A stretch of DNA of 64,000 nt from Prevotella sp. P5-50. GTDB taxonomy: Bacteria > Bacteroidota > Bacteroidia > Bacteroidales > Bacteroidaceae. The notes below the pieces were generated by a model. It did not search any database and was not told the DNA's origin. It saw only the letters and a list, made by a program, of their open reading frames with translations. Location: the NCBI RefSeq assembly GCF_002251295.1, contig NZ_NPJA01000033.1:186001-250000 (forward strand), given 5' to 3'. Shown piece by piece: positions 50,745 through 59,125 of the stretch. The first letter of the stretch is position 1. Every line of letters starts with the position of its first letter. The translations under genes and the position numbers were made by a program.

Positions 50745-51902
50745 ATGGCAAAAAAGGTATGCTTTTTGGTTGATTCCATCTTCAGTATAGGAGGGGTGCA
50801 GCGCGTTACTGCAGTCATTGCCAAAGCGTTAAGCAACACCTATGAGGTGACTATTGTCACATTGGATGCTCCATCGGCTTACGATACAACCCTCTACGGA
50901 CTGGATGAATGTCAGATCAACTTCCGTTTCTTCCAATACCCTCCTGTAGGAAAATGGAAGAACCTGATGTGTAAGGCATATAGCTACCTCTATCGGAAAG
51001 TGTTGCCACAAACACACTTCACCTCTGACCTCTATGCGCATAGTTCTTTTCCATCAGAACTTCGGAATGCTTTGGTTGCTGAATTAGACCGACAGTATGA
51101 CGTCATCATTGGCGACCACGCACCATTGGCAGTCAGACTGGCAACATGCAAAAAACAGCTGAAAGGATCGAAATTGATGGGGTGGATACACAATTCATAC
51201 GATGCACTCTATGGCAAAGGGTCATTATATATAGGTGAGGAGTTGCAACAACACTATGAATACCAACTGTCGAAACTACAACATACCATCGTTTTGTGTC
51301 ATTGCGATGCCATCAAATATCATATCCCAACCGACGTGATCAATAATCCCCTAACCCTCAAACCGGGTCAGCCTTCTGACGGAACATCCAAGCGATTTCT
51401 TGCTATTGGACGTTTCTCGCCACTCCACAAGGGATTCGACATACTGATAGATGCCTTCTGTCTGTTTGCCCAACATAATAGCGAATGGCATCTGGATATA
51501 GTGGGTGAAGGTCAGGAAGGCGATCGCATCCAACGAATGATAGACAAATACAAGCTCAACGACAGAATCACTATCCATCCATTTACCAACAATATCCAAG
51601 CGTATTATTCACGTGCTCAAGTCTATATATTGAGTTCGCGGTGGGAAGGGTGGGGGCTCGTGCTTGTTGAAGCAATGTCACATGGCCTTCCTGTGGTTTC
51701 TTCCGATCTCCCCGTGTGTCAAGAGATTATGGGCGATTTCGGCATGTACTTCAGAAATGGAGATGTTGAAGATCTGTCGCGCAGAATGGGCGTTGCCACC
51801 ATGATCAATTGGAAAGAGAAGTCTGCTGAAGCCATGGACATTGCCAAAAACTTCAGTACCGACAGTATTATCAAACAATGGAAAGCACTAATTGAAGAAT
51901 GA
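50745..51902 (+). CDS. GT4-family glycosyltransferase upstream of GtrA
   Basis: A 385-residue GT-B enzyme: KVCFLVDSIFSIGGVQRVTAVIAKAL at the N-terminus, DVIIGDHAPLAVRL in the first Rossmann domain, and in the donor domain RFLAIGRFSPLHKGFDILIDAFCLF, HLDIVGEGQEGDRIQRMI, and SSRWEGWGLVLVEAMSHGLPVVSSDLPVCQEIMG with the EX7E-type glutamates. It overlaps the GtrA gene by 4 bp (ATGA), so the two are coupled. GtrA proteins usually accompany GT2-type GtrB enzymes, and pairing with a GT4 is less common. Confidence 0.92.
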   Translation: MAKKVCFLVDSIFSIGGVQRVTAVIAKALSNTYEVTIVTLDAPSAYDTTLYGLDECQINFRFFQYPPVGKWKNLMCKAYSYLYRKVLPQTHFTSDLYAHSSFPSELRNALVAELDRQYDVIIGDHAPLAVRLATCKKQLKGSKLMGWIHNSYDALYGKGSLYIGEELQQHYEYQLSKLQHTIVLCHCDAIKYHIPTDVINNPLTLKPGQPSDGTSKRFLAIGRFSPLHKGFDILIDAFCLFAQHNSEWHLDIVGEGQEGDRIQRMIDKYKLNDRITIHPFTNNIQAYYSRAQVYILSSRWEGWGLVLVEAMSHGLPVVSSDLPVCQEIMGDFGMYFRNGDVEDLSRRMGVATMINWKEKSAEAMDIAKNFSTDSIIKQWKALIEE

Positions 51903-52270
51903 AACACAGTAAGGGATTGGGAGAAATCATCCGTTTCGGCATTGTCGGAGTGATTGCCACCGGCATCCAATATGGCATATATTACTTGCTATTGGGGCAG
52001 CTCAACGAAACTGCTGCCAATACGGTGGGCTATCTGGTTAGCTTTGTCTGCAACTTCATCATGACAACCTACTTTACATTTCAGGTAAAACCCAATAGAA
52101 AGAAAGCAGGCGGCTTTGCCTTGAGTCATTTGGTCAACCTGATATTGCAAAACATATTCCTCAATTTATTCCTATGGCTGGGTGTTGCAAAAGAATGGGC
52201 GCCGTTGCCTATGTTTGCCATCTGCGTACCCATCAACTTCCTCTTGGTGCGGTTTTTCGTCAAACGTTAG
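51899..52270 (+). CDS. GtrA-family membrane protein, probable polyprenyl-phosphate-sugar flippase
   Basis: A 123-residue protein with four predicted helices: LGEIIRFGIVGVIATGIQYGIYYLLL, a second starting AANTVGYLVSFVCNFIMTTYFTF, the third in LVNLILQNIFLNLFLWLG, and the fourth in PMFAICVPINFLLVRFFVKR, with the basic loop VKPNRKKAGG. This matches the GtrA family, which is thought to flip undecaprenyl-phosphate-linked glucose across the inner membrane for glycan decoration. It is coupled by a 4-bp overlap to the GT4 gene, suggesting that enzyme and flippase act on one lipid-linked sugar. The next gene is convergent, with a 6-bp gap. Confidence 0.92.
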   Translation: MKHSKGLGEIIRFGIVGVIATGIQYGIYYLLLGQLNETAANTVGYLVSFVCNFIMTTYFTFQVKPNRKKAGGFALSHLVNLILQNIFLNLFLWLGVAKEWAPLPMFAICVPINFLLVRFFVKR

Positions 52271-52276
52271 TCAGAA

Positions 52277-53443
52277 TCAGTCTTTCAACTGATGGGTTGG
52301 AAACACAGATTCAACCACTTTCTGCATCTGCACCTTCCACGACAGATGATCCACACTATGACGTATGACCATAGGATTCCATGATTGACTATCTACAAAG
52401 TCGATGATATCACAGATATTGATGGGCGATTCATCTGCTGGAGCCTTTAAGACATAAAACTGATGATCGAAATCTTCATCTTGTTCGCTATATATAAAAG
52501 GTATGCCGCGAGTGGCATACTCACGGTTCTTCAAGGTCTTGATACGAGTTATACCACTACGATGGCGTCCTAAAGAACCGATGGCAAACTGGCATTGGTT
52601 GAAGACATCATCCAATTCTGCACCAAACAAAGCTCCATGGAATATGACTTTATCCTTCAAACTATAATGGTCTATCAAAGTTTGAAAGCCTATCTGCTTG
52701 GAATTGCCTGTCATATACGTTTCATCCACTCCGCCCACAATATGGAAGATGACGTCACGCTTTACCTTGCTCGGCTGTTGGTAATAGACACCCAAACCAG
52801 CTATCAATCGGTCGAAGCCGTGCCAATAATGCACCTCTGCCACACCGATCAGGTGAAGGGGATTGGATAATTGCGGAAACGCAGGATGCAAAGGTGTGCT
52901 ATCCATATCCACACCATTGCTAATGCGGATGGTTTGCTGACCAAATATCTCCTGTTCGTCAGAGAAAGTGACGATGGCTGACATGGTTTGCGCCAATTGT
53001 TGGCGGTATTGTTTATTGATAAAGACACCCAACCGCACATTCCATCCATAGTCGTGAGTATATTCCGAATCATAGGGATAGGTGGGGATTTCGGTAACTG
53101 CCACTATTCCCTTTGATCGCAATCTACGGAAGAAACGAATTAGGAAGGGATTGGCATTATGAAAGCTACGGGCATAGACGAACGCTATTCCCTCACGAAG
53201 ACAGTAGTCATACACACAGCGATAGTCAACACGCTGACGCACAGCAGCCAAGCGTCCCTTGCCATAATCCTGTATAACCTGACCATCAATATATCGACAA
53301 CGATGGCCTTCGGGAGAGAAAGCATAGTAGCAGAGGCGGACATCGTGTCCGTTTTCACGCAGTCCCTTCACTTGATAGTGAATCTTCTTGCTGATACCGC
53401 TATAGTCGGAAAATCCGTGGTAAACGAGGAAGAGTATCTTCAT
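52277..53443 (-). CDS. GT4-like glycosyltransferase
   Basis: A 388-residue protein with GT-B features: MKILFLVYHGFSDYSGISKKIHYQVKGLRENGHDV at the N-terminus, FVYARSFHNANPFLIRFFRRL, a linker with ISNGVDMDSTPLHPAF, and a donor-domain region LIGVAEVHYWHGFDRLIAGL. The later motif FAIGSLGRHRSGITRIKTLKNREYATRGIPFIYSEQD replaces the usual EX7E, so this is a diverged family member (GT4-like without the canonical second Glu). No membrane helix is seen. It has a divergent promoter with the acyltransferase on the other strand (-7 box TACTTTTG, minus, 53464-53471). Confidence 0.8.
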   Translation of the reverse strand: MKILFLVYHGFSDYSGISKKIHYQVKGLRENGHDVRLCYYAFSPEGHRCRYIDGQVIQDYGKGRLAAVRQRVDYRCVYDYCLREGIAFVYARSFHNANPFLIRFFRRLRSKGIVAVTEIPTYPYDSEYTHDYGWNVRLGVFINKQYRQQLAQTMSAIVTFSDEQEIFGQQTIRISNGVDMDSTPLHPAFPQLSNPLHLIGVAEVHYWHGFDRLIAGLGVYYQQPSKVKRDVIFHIVGGVDETYMTGNSKQIGFQTLIDHYSLKDKVIFHGALFGAELDDVFNQCQFAIGSLGRHRSGITRIKTLKNREYATRGIPFIYSEQDEDFDHQFYVLKAPADESPINICDIIDFVDSQSWNPMVIRHSVDHLSWKVQMQKVVESVFPTHQLKD

Positions 53444-53537
53444 CCTTATAGTATTTATCTTTGCAAAAGTATAGATTATTTTCGAAAAATCACCATAAAA
53501 TTTGCATTTTTACACTTTTAGTAGTACCTTTACCGCC

Positions 53538-54134
53538 ATGAAAGACAAAGAAACGATGCGAGAACGGCTGAAAGCAAGTCCACGATTGAAACATCTGTTG
53601 GACTGTATCATCATGAACCAACGAGATGCACGCCCCCGATGGTACATCAGAATACTGGCGCCTCTCTATCAACATCGTGGTCGCAGTTCGAAGATATACA
53701 GTAGTGTGAGGATGGACACCCCACCCTACCGAAAGTTTTCGCTTGGCAAGAATAGTGTGATAGAATCGTTCTGCTGTATCAACAATGCTGTAGGCGACGT
53801 CAGTATTGGTAATCACACGCGCATCGGGCTTCATTGCACAGTAATCGGCCCTGTAGCAATCGGCAATCATGTCAATCTGGCACAAGGCATCACCGTAACT
53901 GCGCTCAACCATAATTTCGCAGACACCAATCTACGTATTGATGCGCAAGGTATCAGCACACAACCTATTATTATCGGCGATGACGTATGGATTGGCGCCA
54001 ATGCCGTCATCCTCCCTGGTGTTTCCATCGGTTGCCATTCGGTTGTTGCAGCAGGTGCTGTGGTCAGCAAAGATGTGCCCGACCATTGCGTCGTGGCTGG
54101 TGTTCCAGCAAGAATTATCAAGAGACTGGACTAA
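53538..54134 (+). CDS. Left-handed beta-helix (hexapeptide) acyltransferase
   Basis: A 198-residue protein. The N-terminal helical half (about 1-70) is followed by about eight hexapeptide turns ([56 protein letters not shown]) and an extended loop [18 protein letters not shown] whose His likely acts as base. It ends [14 protein letters not shown], typical of NodL/WbbJ/LacA-type O-acetyltransferases using acetyl-CoA. I take the ATG at 53538; the upstream in-frame part lies in the promoter region. It is in the same direction as the GT4 gene 40 bp downstream and probably acetylates a surface glycan. Confidence 0.9.
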   Translation: MKDKETMRERLKASPRLKHLLDCIIMNQRDARPRWYIRILAPLYQHRGRSSKIYSSVRMDTPPYRKFSLGKNSVIESFCCINNAVGDVSIGNHTRIGLHCTVIGPVAIGNHVNLAQGITVTALNHNFADTNLRIDAQGISTQPIIIGDDVWIGANAVILPGVSIGCHSVVAAGAVVSKDVPDHCVVAGVPARIIKRLD

Positions 54135-54177
54135 ATAATTTTTGAGAACAATTTCCCCATATAAGGACTGTGAGATG

Positions 54178-55305
54178 ATGAGAATTGGTATTGAAGCGCA
54201 ACGCATATTCCGCAAGAACAAACACGGCATGGATTTCGTGGTTCTTCAAGAGATTAAAGAACTGCAAAAGATGGATACCCCACATGAGTATTTTGTCTTT
54301 GTCAAACCTGGTGTTGATCGCTGTATAGAGAGTTCTGAACATGTTCACATCATCGAAGTCAATTGTCCGTCCTATCCGCTTTGGGAACAATGGGCTTTAC
54401 CACGTGCCGCAAGAAAAGCAGGTGTAGATATTTTGCATTGCACAAGCAATACGGCACCTATCTGGTGCGACATTCCATTGGTGCTGACGCTGCACGACAT
54501 CATCTTTCTGGAGCCACGCGACAAAAAGAATAAATCGCTCTATCAAAACCTGGGTTATTTCTACCGCCGATGGAATGTGCCTCGCATTCTGAAGAAATGT
54601 CGCCGCATCATTACGGTATCTGATTTTGAATTAGGCAATATCAAACAGAAACTTCAACTGCCCGACAGCCAGTTGAAGATGATTTATAACGGTTACAACG
54701 AGTGGTTTCGTCCTATAGAAAGTGACAAACAACAATACAGAAAATATATTGCCGATGCTGGCTATTTCTTCTTCCTTGGCAATACCGATCCGAAAAAGAA
54801 TACGGAACGCACGCTTGTGGCTTATGCCAAATATCTGGAACTATCAGAAGTGAAACGTCCTTTGCTTATGGCTGATCTTGACCAAGAATATCTCAATGGC
54901 ATCATCGAGCGCAACGGCATAGAGGCTATCCGTGACCACATCGTGATACCTGGATACATTATCAATAGCGATTTACCTTATATCTACAATAATGCCTTTG
55001 CATTTCTCTACACATCATTGCGTGAGAGTTTCGGCATTCCTTTGCTTGAAGCCATGGCTTGTGGCACACCTGTTATCACATCAAACAAATCTTCCATGCC
55101 TGAAATAGCTGGTCATGACGCCATTCTTATTAACCCTGAAAGTAGTGATGAGATTGCGTTGAAGATGTTGCAACTGGAACGTGATACAGACTTCTACCAA
55201 CGACAGAAGGCTGTAGGACTGGAGAGAGCCAAACTCTTCTCATGGCGCAAGACGACAGAAAACCTGCTTCGTCTTTATGAAGAGGTGTATAAGGAAATAA
55301 AATAA
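54178..55305 (+). CDS. GT4-family glycosyltransferase (mannosyltransferase-like)
   Basis: A 375-residue GT-B enzyme. RIGIEAQRIFRKNKHGMDFVVLQEIKEL is a typical start for the WbpY/MtfB-like subgroup. DILHCTSNTAPIWCDIPLVLTLHDIIFLE and RIITVSDFELGNIKQKL lie in the first domain, and YFFFLGNTDPKKNTERTLVAY, IVIPGYIINSDLPYIYNNAFAFLYTSLRESFGIPLLEAMACGTPVITSN (EX7E) in the second. Two adjacent ATGs (54175, 54178) exist; 54178 gives the family-like start. It lies 43 bp after the acyltransferase and is the last member of the island. Confidence 0.92.
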   Translation: MRIGIEAQRIFRKNKHGMDFVVLQEIKELQKMDTPHEYFVFVKPGVDRCIESSEHVHIIEVNCPSYPLWEQWALPRAARKAGVDILHCTSNTAPIWCDIPLVLTLHDIIFLEPRDKKNKSLYQNLGYFYRRWNVPRILKKCRRIITVSDFELGNIKQKLQLPDSQLKMIYNGYNEWFRPIESDKQQYRKYIADAGYFFFLGNTDPKKNTERTLVAYAKYLELSEVKRPLLMADLDQEYLNGIIERNGIEAIRDHIVIPGYIINSDLPYIYNNAFAFLYTSLRESFGIPLLEAMACGTPVITSNKSSMPEIAGHDAILINPESSDEIALKMLQLERDTDFYQRQKAVGLERAKLFSWRKTTENLLRLYEEVYKEIK

Positions 55306-55322
55306 GTATGTTTGATTGGTCG

Positions 55323-55667
55323 CTAATCAAATAGACTAAGCGAAAGATCTTGCTGTTGAGGTTTCTCATCTTCGGCTTCCTCGATGTTTTCATGCTCTTG
55401 AAATTCGAGCATGAGTTGTCGGGCATCTGCCGAACCTTTGGTATTGAGACGATAATAACCTCTGCGTTCTGTTCTCTCTATGAGCGACAAAGACGATCGT
55501 GAATTGCGTAAGAGATACTGTTGTACATAGGTGCGTATTTCCTCAAAGTCGGGAGATACAAAAAACGACACATTCATATTAAAGACGTGTCTTGCTATGG
55601 TTTGAACCGAAATGCCGCGCTCGCCAGCTTCAGTCAATATATGTAGAATCTGTTGGTCGTATGTCAT
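55323..55667 (-). CDS. Small conserved-looking protein with winged-helix-like N-terminus, unknown
   Basis: A 114-residue protein I do not recognise as a named family. The first 80 residues (DQQILHILTEAGERGISVQTIARHVFNMN, then EEIRTYVQQYLLRNSRSSLSLIERTERRGYYRLN) look like a winged helix: helix, helix, recognition helix and a beta wing with an aromatic YYRLN end. The C-terminal 35 residues are acidic and Gln-rich (EHENIEEAEDEKPQQQDLSLSLFD). It lies 65 bp after another winged-helix gene on the same strand; both follow aspS in transcription order. A transcriptional or DNA-binding role is an inference. Confidence 0.65.
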   Translation of the reverse strand: MTYDQQILHILTEAGERGISVQTIARHVFNMNVSFFVSPDFEEIRTYVQQYLLRNSRSSLSLIERTERRGYYRLNTKGSADARQLMLEFQEHENIEEAEDEKPQQQDLSLSLFD

Positions 55668-55732
55668 TTGTTAGGAAAGAAAAGGCCGATAAGCGAAAAA
55701 CTTACCGGCCTCTTCTATAGTTTCATATTGGA

Positions 55733-56032
55733 TTATGCCAATGTGATTTTGTCTTCAGCCGAAACGAGCTTACCCTCTTTGAAGAGCCATCCCAGACCGA
55801 GGAGAGTTTCCTCTTCGCTGATTTTAGCAGCTTTGGCAATTTCCTTAACGGTCAGTGCCTTTTCTGCAGCAGCGAGTGCCTGATATACATCACCAGCCTT
55901 GAAGCCGATATTCTCTGCATTGACTACTACTTCAGCAACCTTCTTGGCTGCGGGTTTCTTTACGGTTGCCTTTTTAGGCTCAGCAACTTTAGCAGTTGCA
56001 GTTGCCTTCTTTGTTGTTTTTTTCTCTGTCAT
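55733..56032 (-). CDS. DUF2582-type winged-helix protein with Lys/Ala-rich N-terminal tail
   Basis: A 99-residue protein. The N-terminal about 35 residues are a Lys/Thr/Ala-rich tail (TEKKTTKKATATAKVAEPKK, AAKKVAEVV) resembling histone H1-like tails. The C-terminal domain (NIGFKAGDVYQALAAAEKALTVKEIAKAAKISEEETLLGLGWLFKEGKL) is the DUF2582 winged helix found mainly in Bacteroidetes. I start at 56032; an upstream in-frame ATG at 56059 would add nine residues. Basic tail plus winged helix suggests a nucleoid-associated DNA-binding protein, which is an inference. It is 87 bp from the aspS stop. Confidence 0.8.
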   Translation of the reverse strand: MTEKKTTKKATATAKVAEPKKATVKKPAAKKVAEVVVNAENIGFKAGDVYQALAAAEKALTVKEIAKAAKISEEETLLGLGWLFKEGKLVSAEDKITLA

Positions 56033-56145
56033 AGTTACGTTAAATAATACACTATTCAATATCTTTCCCTAACATTCCGTTGCAAATTTAGGTAAAATCT
56101 TATAATATATTAACGTATTAACATGAAATTTACACTTTTACCGCT

Positions 56146-57906
56146 TTATTCTTGACGTAGGTCAATAGACAGGTTAAGTTCTTCTAACTGTTTGGCATCA
56201 AGCTCACCCGGTGCGTCGAGCATCACATCGCGTCCGCTATTATTCTTTGGGAAAGCGATGCAGTCGCGGATGGAATCGAGTCCTGCCATAATGCTTACGA
56301 AGCGGTCGAGACCGAAGGCAAGTCCTGCATGAGGGGGTGCGCCATACTTGAAGGCATTGATGAGGAAGCCAAACTGTGCCATTGCCTTTTCGGGTGTGAA
56401 GCCCAAAATCTGGAACATTTTCTCCTGAAGTTTACCATCATGGATACGGAGTGAACCTCCACCGACTTCGATGCCGTTGCAGACAAAGTCGTAGGCCACC
56501 GCACGCACACGTTCTGGATGTTCATCAAGCAAGGGGATGTCGTCTGGATTAGGCAATGTGAATGGGTGGTGAGTTGCCATGAGGCGCTGTTCTTCATCGC
56601 TCCATTCAAAGAGTGGGAAATCGACAATCCACAGACACTCAAACTTGTTTTTATCGCGCAGTCCGAGGCGGTCGCCCATCTCCAAGCGTAGTGTACAGAG
56701 TTGTACGCGAGTCTTATTGGCATTGTCACCACTGAGGATGAGTACGAGGTCGCCATCTTTTGCACCTGTCTTTTCTTTGAGCTGTGCCCATACTTCAGGA
56801 GTATAGAACTTGTCTATGCTGCTCTTGACAGTACCGTCGGCATTGTATTTCACATAAACCAATCCCTTGGCGCCTACCTGTGGACGTTTCACAAATTCGG
56901 TCAGTTGGTCGAGTTGTTTGCGGGTATAGTCAGCGCAACCTGGCACAACAATACCGCCGATATATTCTGCCTCGTTGAATACTGAGAATGAACCAGTTCC
57001 TTTGAGCACATCCATCATTTCGACAAATTCCATGCCGAAGCGCAAATCGGGTTTATCGGAACCGAAACGACGCATAGCATCATGCCATGTCATACGTTGC
57101 ATCTTAGGAATCTCTACGCCGCGAATTTCTTTAAAGAGATGGCGTGCGAGATCTTCGAATATCTGAAGTACGTCTTCCTGGTCGGCAAACGACATTTCGC
57201 AGTCTATCTGTGTGAACTCTGGCTGACGGTCAGCGCGCAAGTCTTCATCGCGGAAACACTTGGCAATCTGAAAATAGCGATCGAATCCACTCACCATCAA
57301 GAGCTGTTTCAAGGTCTGTGGACTCTGTGGCAAAGCATAGAACTGACCGGGATTCATACGGCTGGGCACCACGAAGTCACGTGCGCCTTCAGGAGTACTT
57401 CCAATAAGTATTGGAGTCTCAACCTCTATAAAGTTCTGATTGTCGAGGAAGTTACGAATCAAGATGGTCATACGGTGACGCAGTTCAAGATTCTTTCTCA
57501 CAACAGCACGGCGCAGGTCGAGATATCTGTATTTCATGCGGATATCATCTCCACCGTCAGTATTATCTTCAATAGTGAATGGCGGTGTAAGGCTCTCGCT
57601 CAACACGTTGAGTTGTTTGGCAAGAATTTCAATATCGCCAGTAGGCATTTTAGCATTCTTCGATTGGCGCTCGCTGACTTTACCCGTCACCTGTATGCAC
57701 CATTCGCGTCCCATGCGGTTGGCCTGTTCGCAGAGTGCGGCATCAGCCGACTCATCGAATACCAACTGTGTGATTCCGTAGCGGTCGCGCAGGTCAACGA
57801 ATGTCATACCGCCCATCTTACGTGTTCTTTGTACCCATCCGGCAAGTGTCACTTCGCTGCCGGCATCAGTGAGTCTAAGCTCACCGCAAGTTTTTGTTCT
57901 GTACAT
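56146..57906 (-). CDS. aspS: Aspartyl-tRNA synthetase
   Basis: A 586-residue class II synthetase. OB-fold anticodon domain (about 1-110: [26 protein letters not shown]), class II motif 1 (about 160-185), motif 2 [23 protein letters not shown] (about 218-240), a bacterial GAD insertion (about 290-420), and motif 3 [27 protein letters not shown] near the C-terminus. The start at 57906 gives [12 protein letters not shown], the family start; an in-frame upstream ATG at 57969 would translate the promoter repeat and is rejected. Upstream lie three tandem complete promoters within an 88-bp repeat array. Confidence 0.98.
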   Translation of the reverse strand: MYRTKTCGELRLTDAGSEVTLAGWVQRTRKMGGMTFVDLRDRYGITQLVFDESADAALCEQANRMGREWCIQVTGKVSERQSKNAKMPTGDIEILAKQLNVLSESLTPPFTIEDNTDGGDDIRMKYRYLDLRRAVVRKNLELRHRMTILIRNFLDNQNFIEVETPILIGSTPEGARDFVVPSRMNPGQFYALPQSPQTLKQLLMVSGFDRYFQIAKCFRDEDLRADRQPEFTQIDCEMSFADQEDVLQIFEDLARHLFKEIRGVEIPKMQRMTWHDAMRRFGSDKPDLRFGMEFVEMMDVLKGTGSFSVFNEAEYIGGIVVPGCADYTRKQLDQLTEFVKRPQVGAKGLVYVKYNADGTVKSSIDKFYTPEVWAQLKEKTGAKDGDLVLILSGDNANKTRVQLCTLRLEMGDRLGLRDKNKFECLWIVDFPLFEWSDEEQRLMATHHPFTLPNPDDIPLLDEHPERVRAVAYDFVCNGIEVGGGSLRIHDGKLQEKMFQILGFTPEKAMAQFGFLINAFKYGAPPHAGLAFGLDRFVSIMAGLDSIRDCIAFPKNNSGRDVMLDAPGELDAKQLEELNLSIDLRQE

Positions 57907-57939
57907 TATCTTACGTTTTTTATTCTTTCTTTTAGTTTG

Positions 57940-58215
57940 CAAAGGTACGAATAAGTGAGCGAAATGCAAAAGGAAAACCCGTTTTTCTTTTCATTTCCGA
58001 ACGAGAGTACCTAAGATGCGTAGCATCAAAGGTACGAATAAGTGAGCAGAATACAAAAAGAAAAAAGCAATTTTCTTTTTTTATTCTCGAACGCAAGTAC
58101 CTTGGACTATAAGTCAAAGGTACGAATAAGTGAGCAGAATACAAAAAGAAAAAAGCAATTTACTTTTTTATTCTCGAACGCAAGTACCTAAGCGACTATG
58201 GCGCAGAGGTACGAA
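57940..58215 (-). repeat. Tandem 88-bp repeat array carrying three complete promoters toward aspS
   Basis: Units begin (AAAGGTACGAATAAGTGA) at 57941, 58028 and 58116, with a partial fourth (AGAGGTACGAA) at 58205, spacings 87, 88 and 89. Each of the first three gives, on the minus strand, TTTG, a 19-bp spacer and TACCTTTG: -7 boxes 57940-57947, 58027-58034, 58115-58122 and -33 boxes 57967-57970, 58054-58057, 58142-58145. The fourth has TACCTCTG and no -33 box. Units also contain an AT-rich hairpin (GAATACAAAAAGAAAA with TTTTTTTATTC) and a GTACC/GGTAC outer match. Confidence 0.9.
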
Positions 58216-58273
58216 TTTTTCTCTTTCAAACTACCTATTGGCTACTACAAAGGCCATTTATACCTTATTCTTT

Positions 58274-58302
58274 CGGGATGTGTTCGGGATGTGTTCGGGA
58301 TG
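58274..58302. repeat. Two full and one partial copy of CGGGATGTGTT
   Basis: Copies at 58274-58284 and 58285-58295, then CGGGATG at 58296-58302. This is the reverse complement of the AACACATCCCG tandem at 46118-46161. It lies 148 bp upstream of the DUF1573 gene; the rest of 58216-58450 shows no gene, and an AT-rich promoter region for that gene is likely (TACTTTTG at 58410-58417). Confidence 0.8.
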
Positions 58303-58450
58303 CAATCATCAGTACAAACAGATAGAATTTGATAGTTACTCACCTGAAAGACATCAGTTAAAAATACAAAAAAACTATCTGTTTTTTGCATATGTATCAA
58401 GAAAAAGCCATACTTTTGTATCGTTTTTAAGAACAAAGAAAGGAAAGAAC

Positions 58451-58834
58451 ATGAAAAAAATGATACTTATGGCCTTGATGCTCGTATGCGGAATGGCCAC
58501 GATGATGGCTCAGAAACCTGCTGAAATCAAGTTTGAGAAACTCACCCACAACTTTGGCACTTTCTCTGAAAAGAATCCAAAAGTGACTTGCACCTTCTCC
58601 TACACCAACGTAGGCGAGAAACCACTTGTCATCAATCAGGCCATTGCCTCATGTGGCTGTACCGTTCCTGAATACACCAAGACTCCCATTCAGCCCGGTG
58701 GAAAAGGTACGATCAAGGTGACATACAATGGCGAAGGAAAATTCCCTGGACACTTCAAAAAGACCATCACTATCCGCACAAATGGTGCTATAGAGATGAC
58801 TCGTCTTTATATTGAAGGTGACATGACAGAATAA
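58451..58834 (+). CDS. Secreted DUF1573-domain protein
   Basis: A 127-residue protein with a signal peptide (MILMALMLVCGMATMMAQ) and one DUF1573 immunoglobulin-like domain: FEKLTHNFGTFSEKNPKVTCTFSYTNVGEKPLVINQAIASCGCTVPEYTK with the CGC pair, and GKGTIKVTYNGEGKFPGHFKKTITI. DUF1573 proteins are widespread periplasmic or surface proteins in Bacteroidetes, function unknown, related to the ASPM/SPD-2/Hydin fold. The start at 58451 is fixed by the signal peptide; upstream in-frame sequence runs into the repeat array and is rejected. A strong terminator follows 24 bp after the stop. Confidence 0.92.
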   Translation: MKKMILMALMLVCGMATMMAQKPAEIKFEKLTHNFGTFSEKNPKVTCTFSYTNVGEKPLVINQAIASCGCTVPEYTKTPIQPGGKGTIKVTYNGEGKFPGHFKKTITIRTNGAIEMTRLYIEGDMTE

Positions 58835-58858
58835 TACCTATTAAGAAATTATAATATG

Positions 58859-58898
58859 AAACCGGTCTGTTTACTTGATGCAAACAGACCGGTTTTTT
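58859..58898 (+). terminator. Intrinsic terminator after the DUF1573 gene
   Basis: A perfect 14-bp stem (AAACCGGTCTGTTT with AAACAGACCGGTTT) followed by a T-run ending TTTTTTATTT. Confidence 0.92.
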
Positions 58899-59064
58899 AT
58901 TTGAGACATAGCTGAGACCCAACACCTCATAAATCCATCTCTCAAACGCTACATTATTTCAATCACGACGCTACCTTATCTTGAGAGCATCATTCCAATA
59001 TCCGTCACACCACGAAACAGACTTCGAAAGACAAAGCAAAAGACATACCGAAGTAATGGTCTGC

Positions 59065-59108
59065 ATACAAAGACTCCCCGACAAATTACTGTCGAGGAGT
59101 CTTTGTAT
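59065..59108 (-). terminator. Terminator-like hairpin after the DUF3078 gene
   Basis: A 19-bp stem with one mismatch: left arm 59065-59083 (ATACAAAGACTCC...), right arm 59090-59108 (...GGAGTCTTTGTAT), loop AATTAC. It lies 17 bp after the DUF3078 stop codon on the minus strand. Confidence 0.75.
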
Positions 59109-59125
59109 GGGTATCGAATGCAGAA

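Noticed and set aside
49502..50839. N-terminal extension of the minus-strand GT4 gene beyond 50647
   Set aside because: The extra 64 codons overlap the divergent promoter region and the beginning of the neighbouring GT4 gene; the GT-B fold starts at 50647.
57932..58144. Open frame MYSAHLFVPL... on the minus strand, with similar N-terminal extensions before aspS (start 57969) and pyrG (start 60689)
   Set aside because: All three translate the same promoter repeat in frame. They precede or overlap the promoter -7 boxes, so they cannot be part of the main transcripts; conserved peptide similarity is a by-product of the DNA repeat.
58130..58450. Upstream extension of the DUF1573 frame and the small frame in the repeat on the plus strand
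   Set aside because: The DUF1573 signal peptide begins at 58451; the upstream part is repeat DNA and AT-rich promoter sequence.
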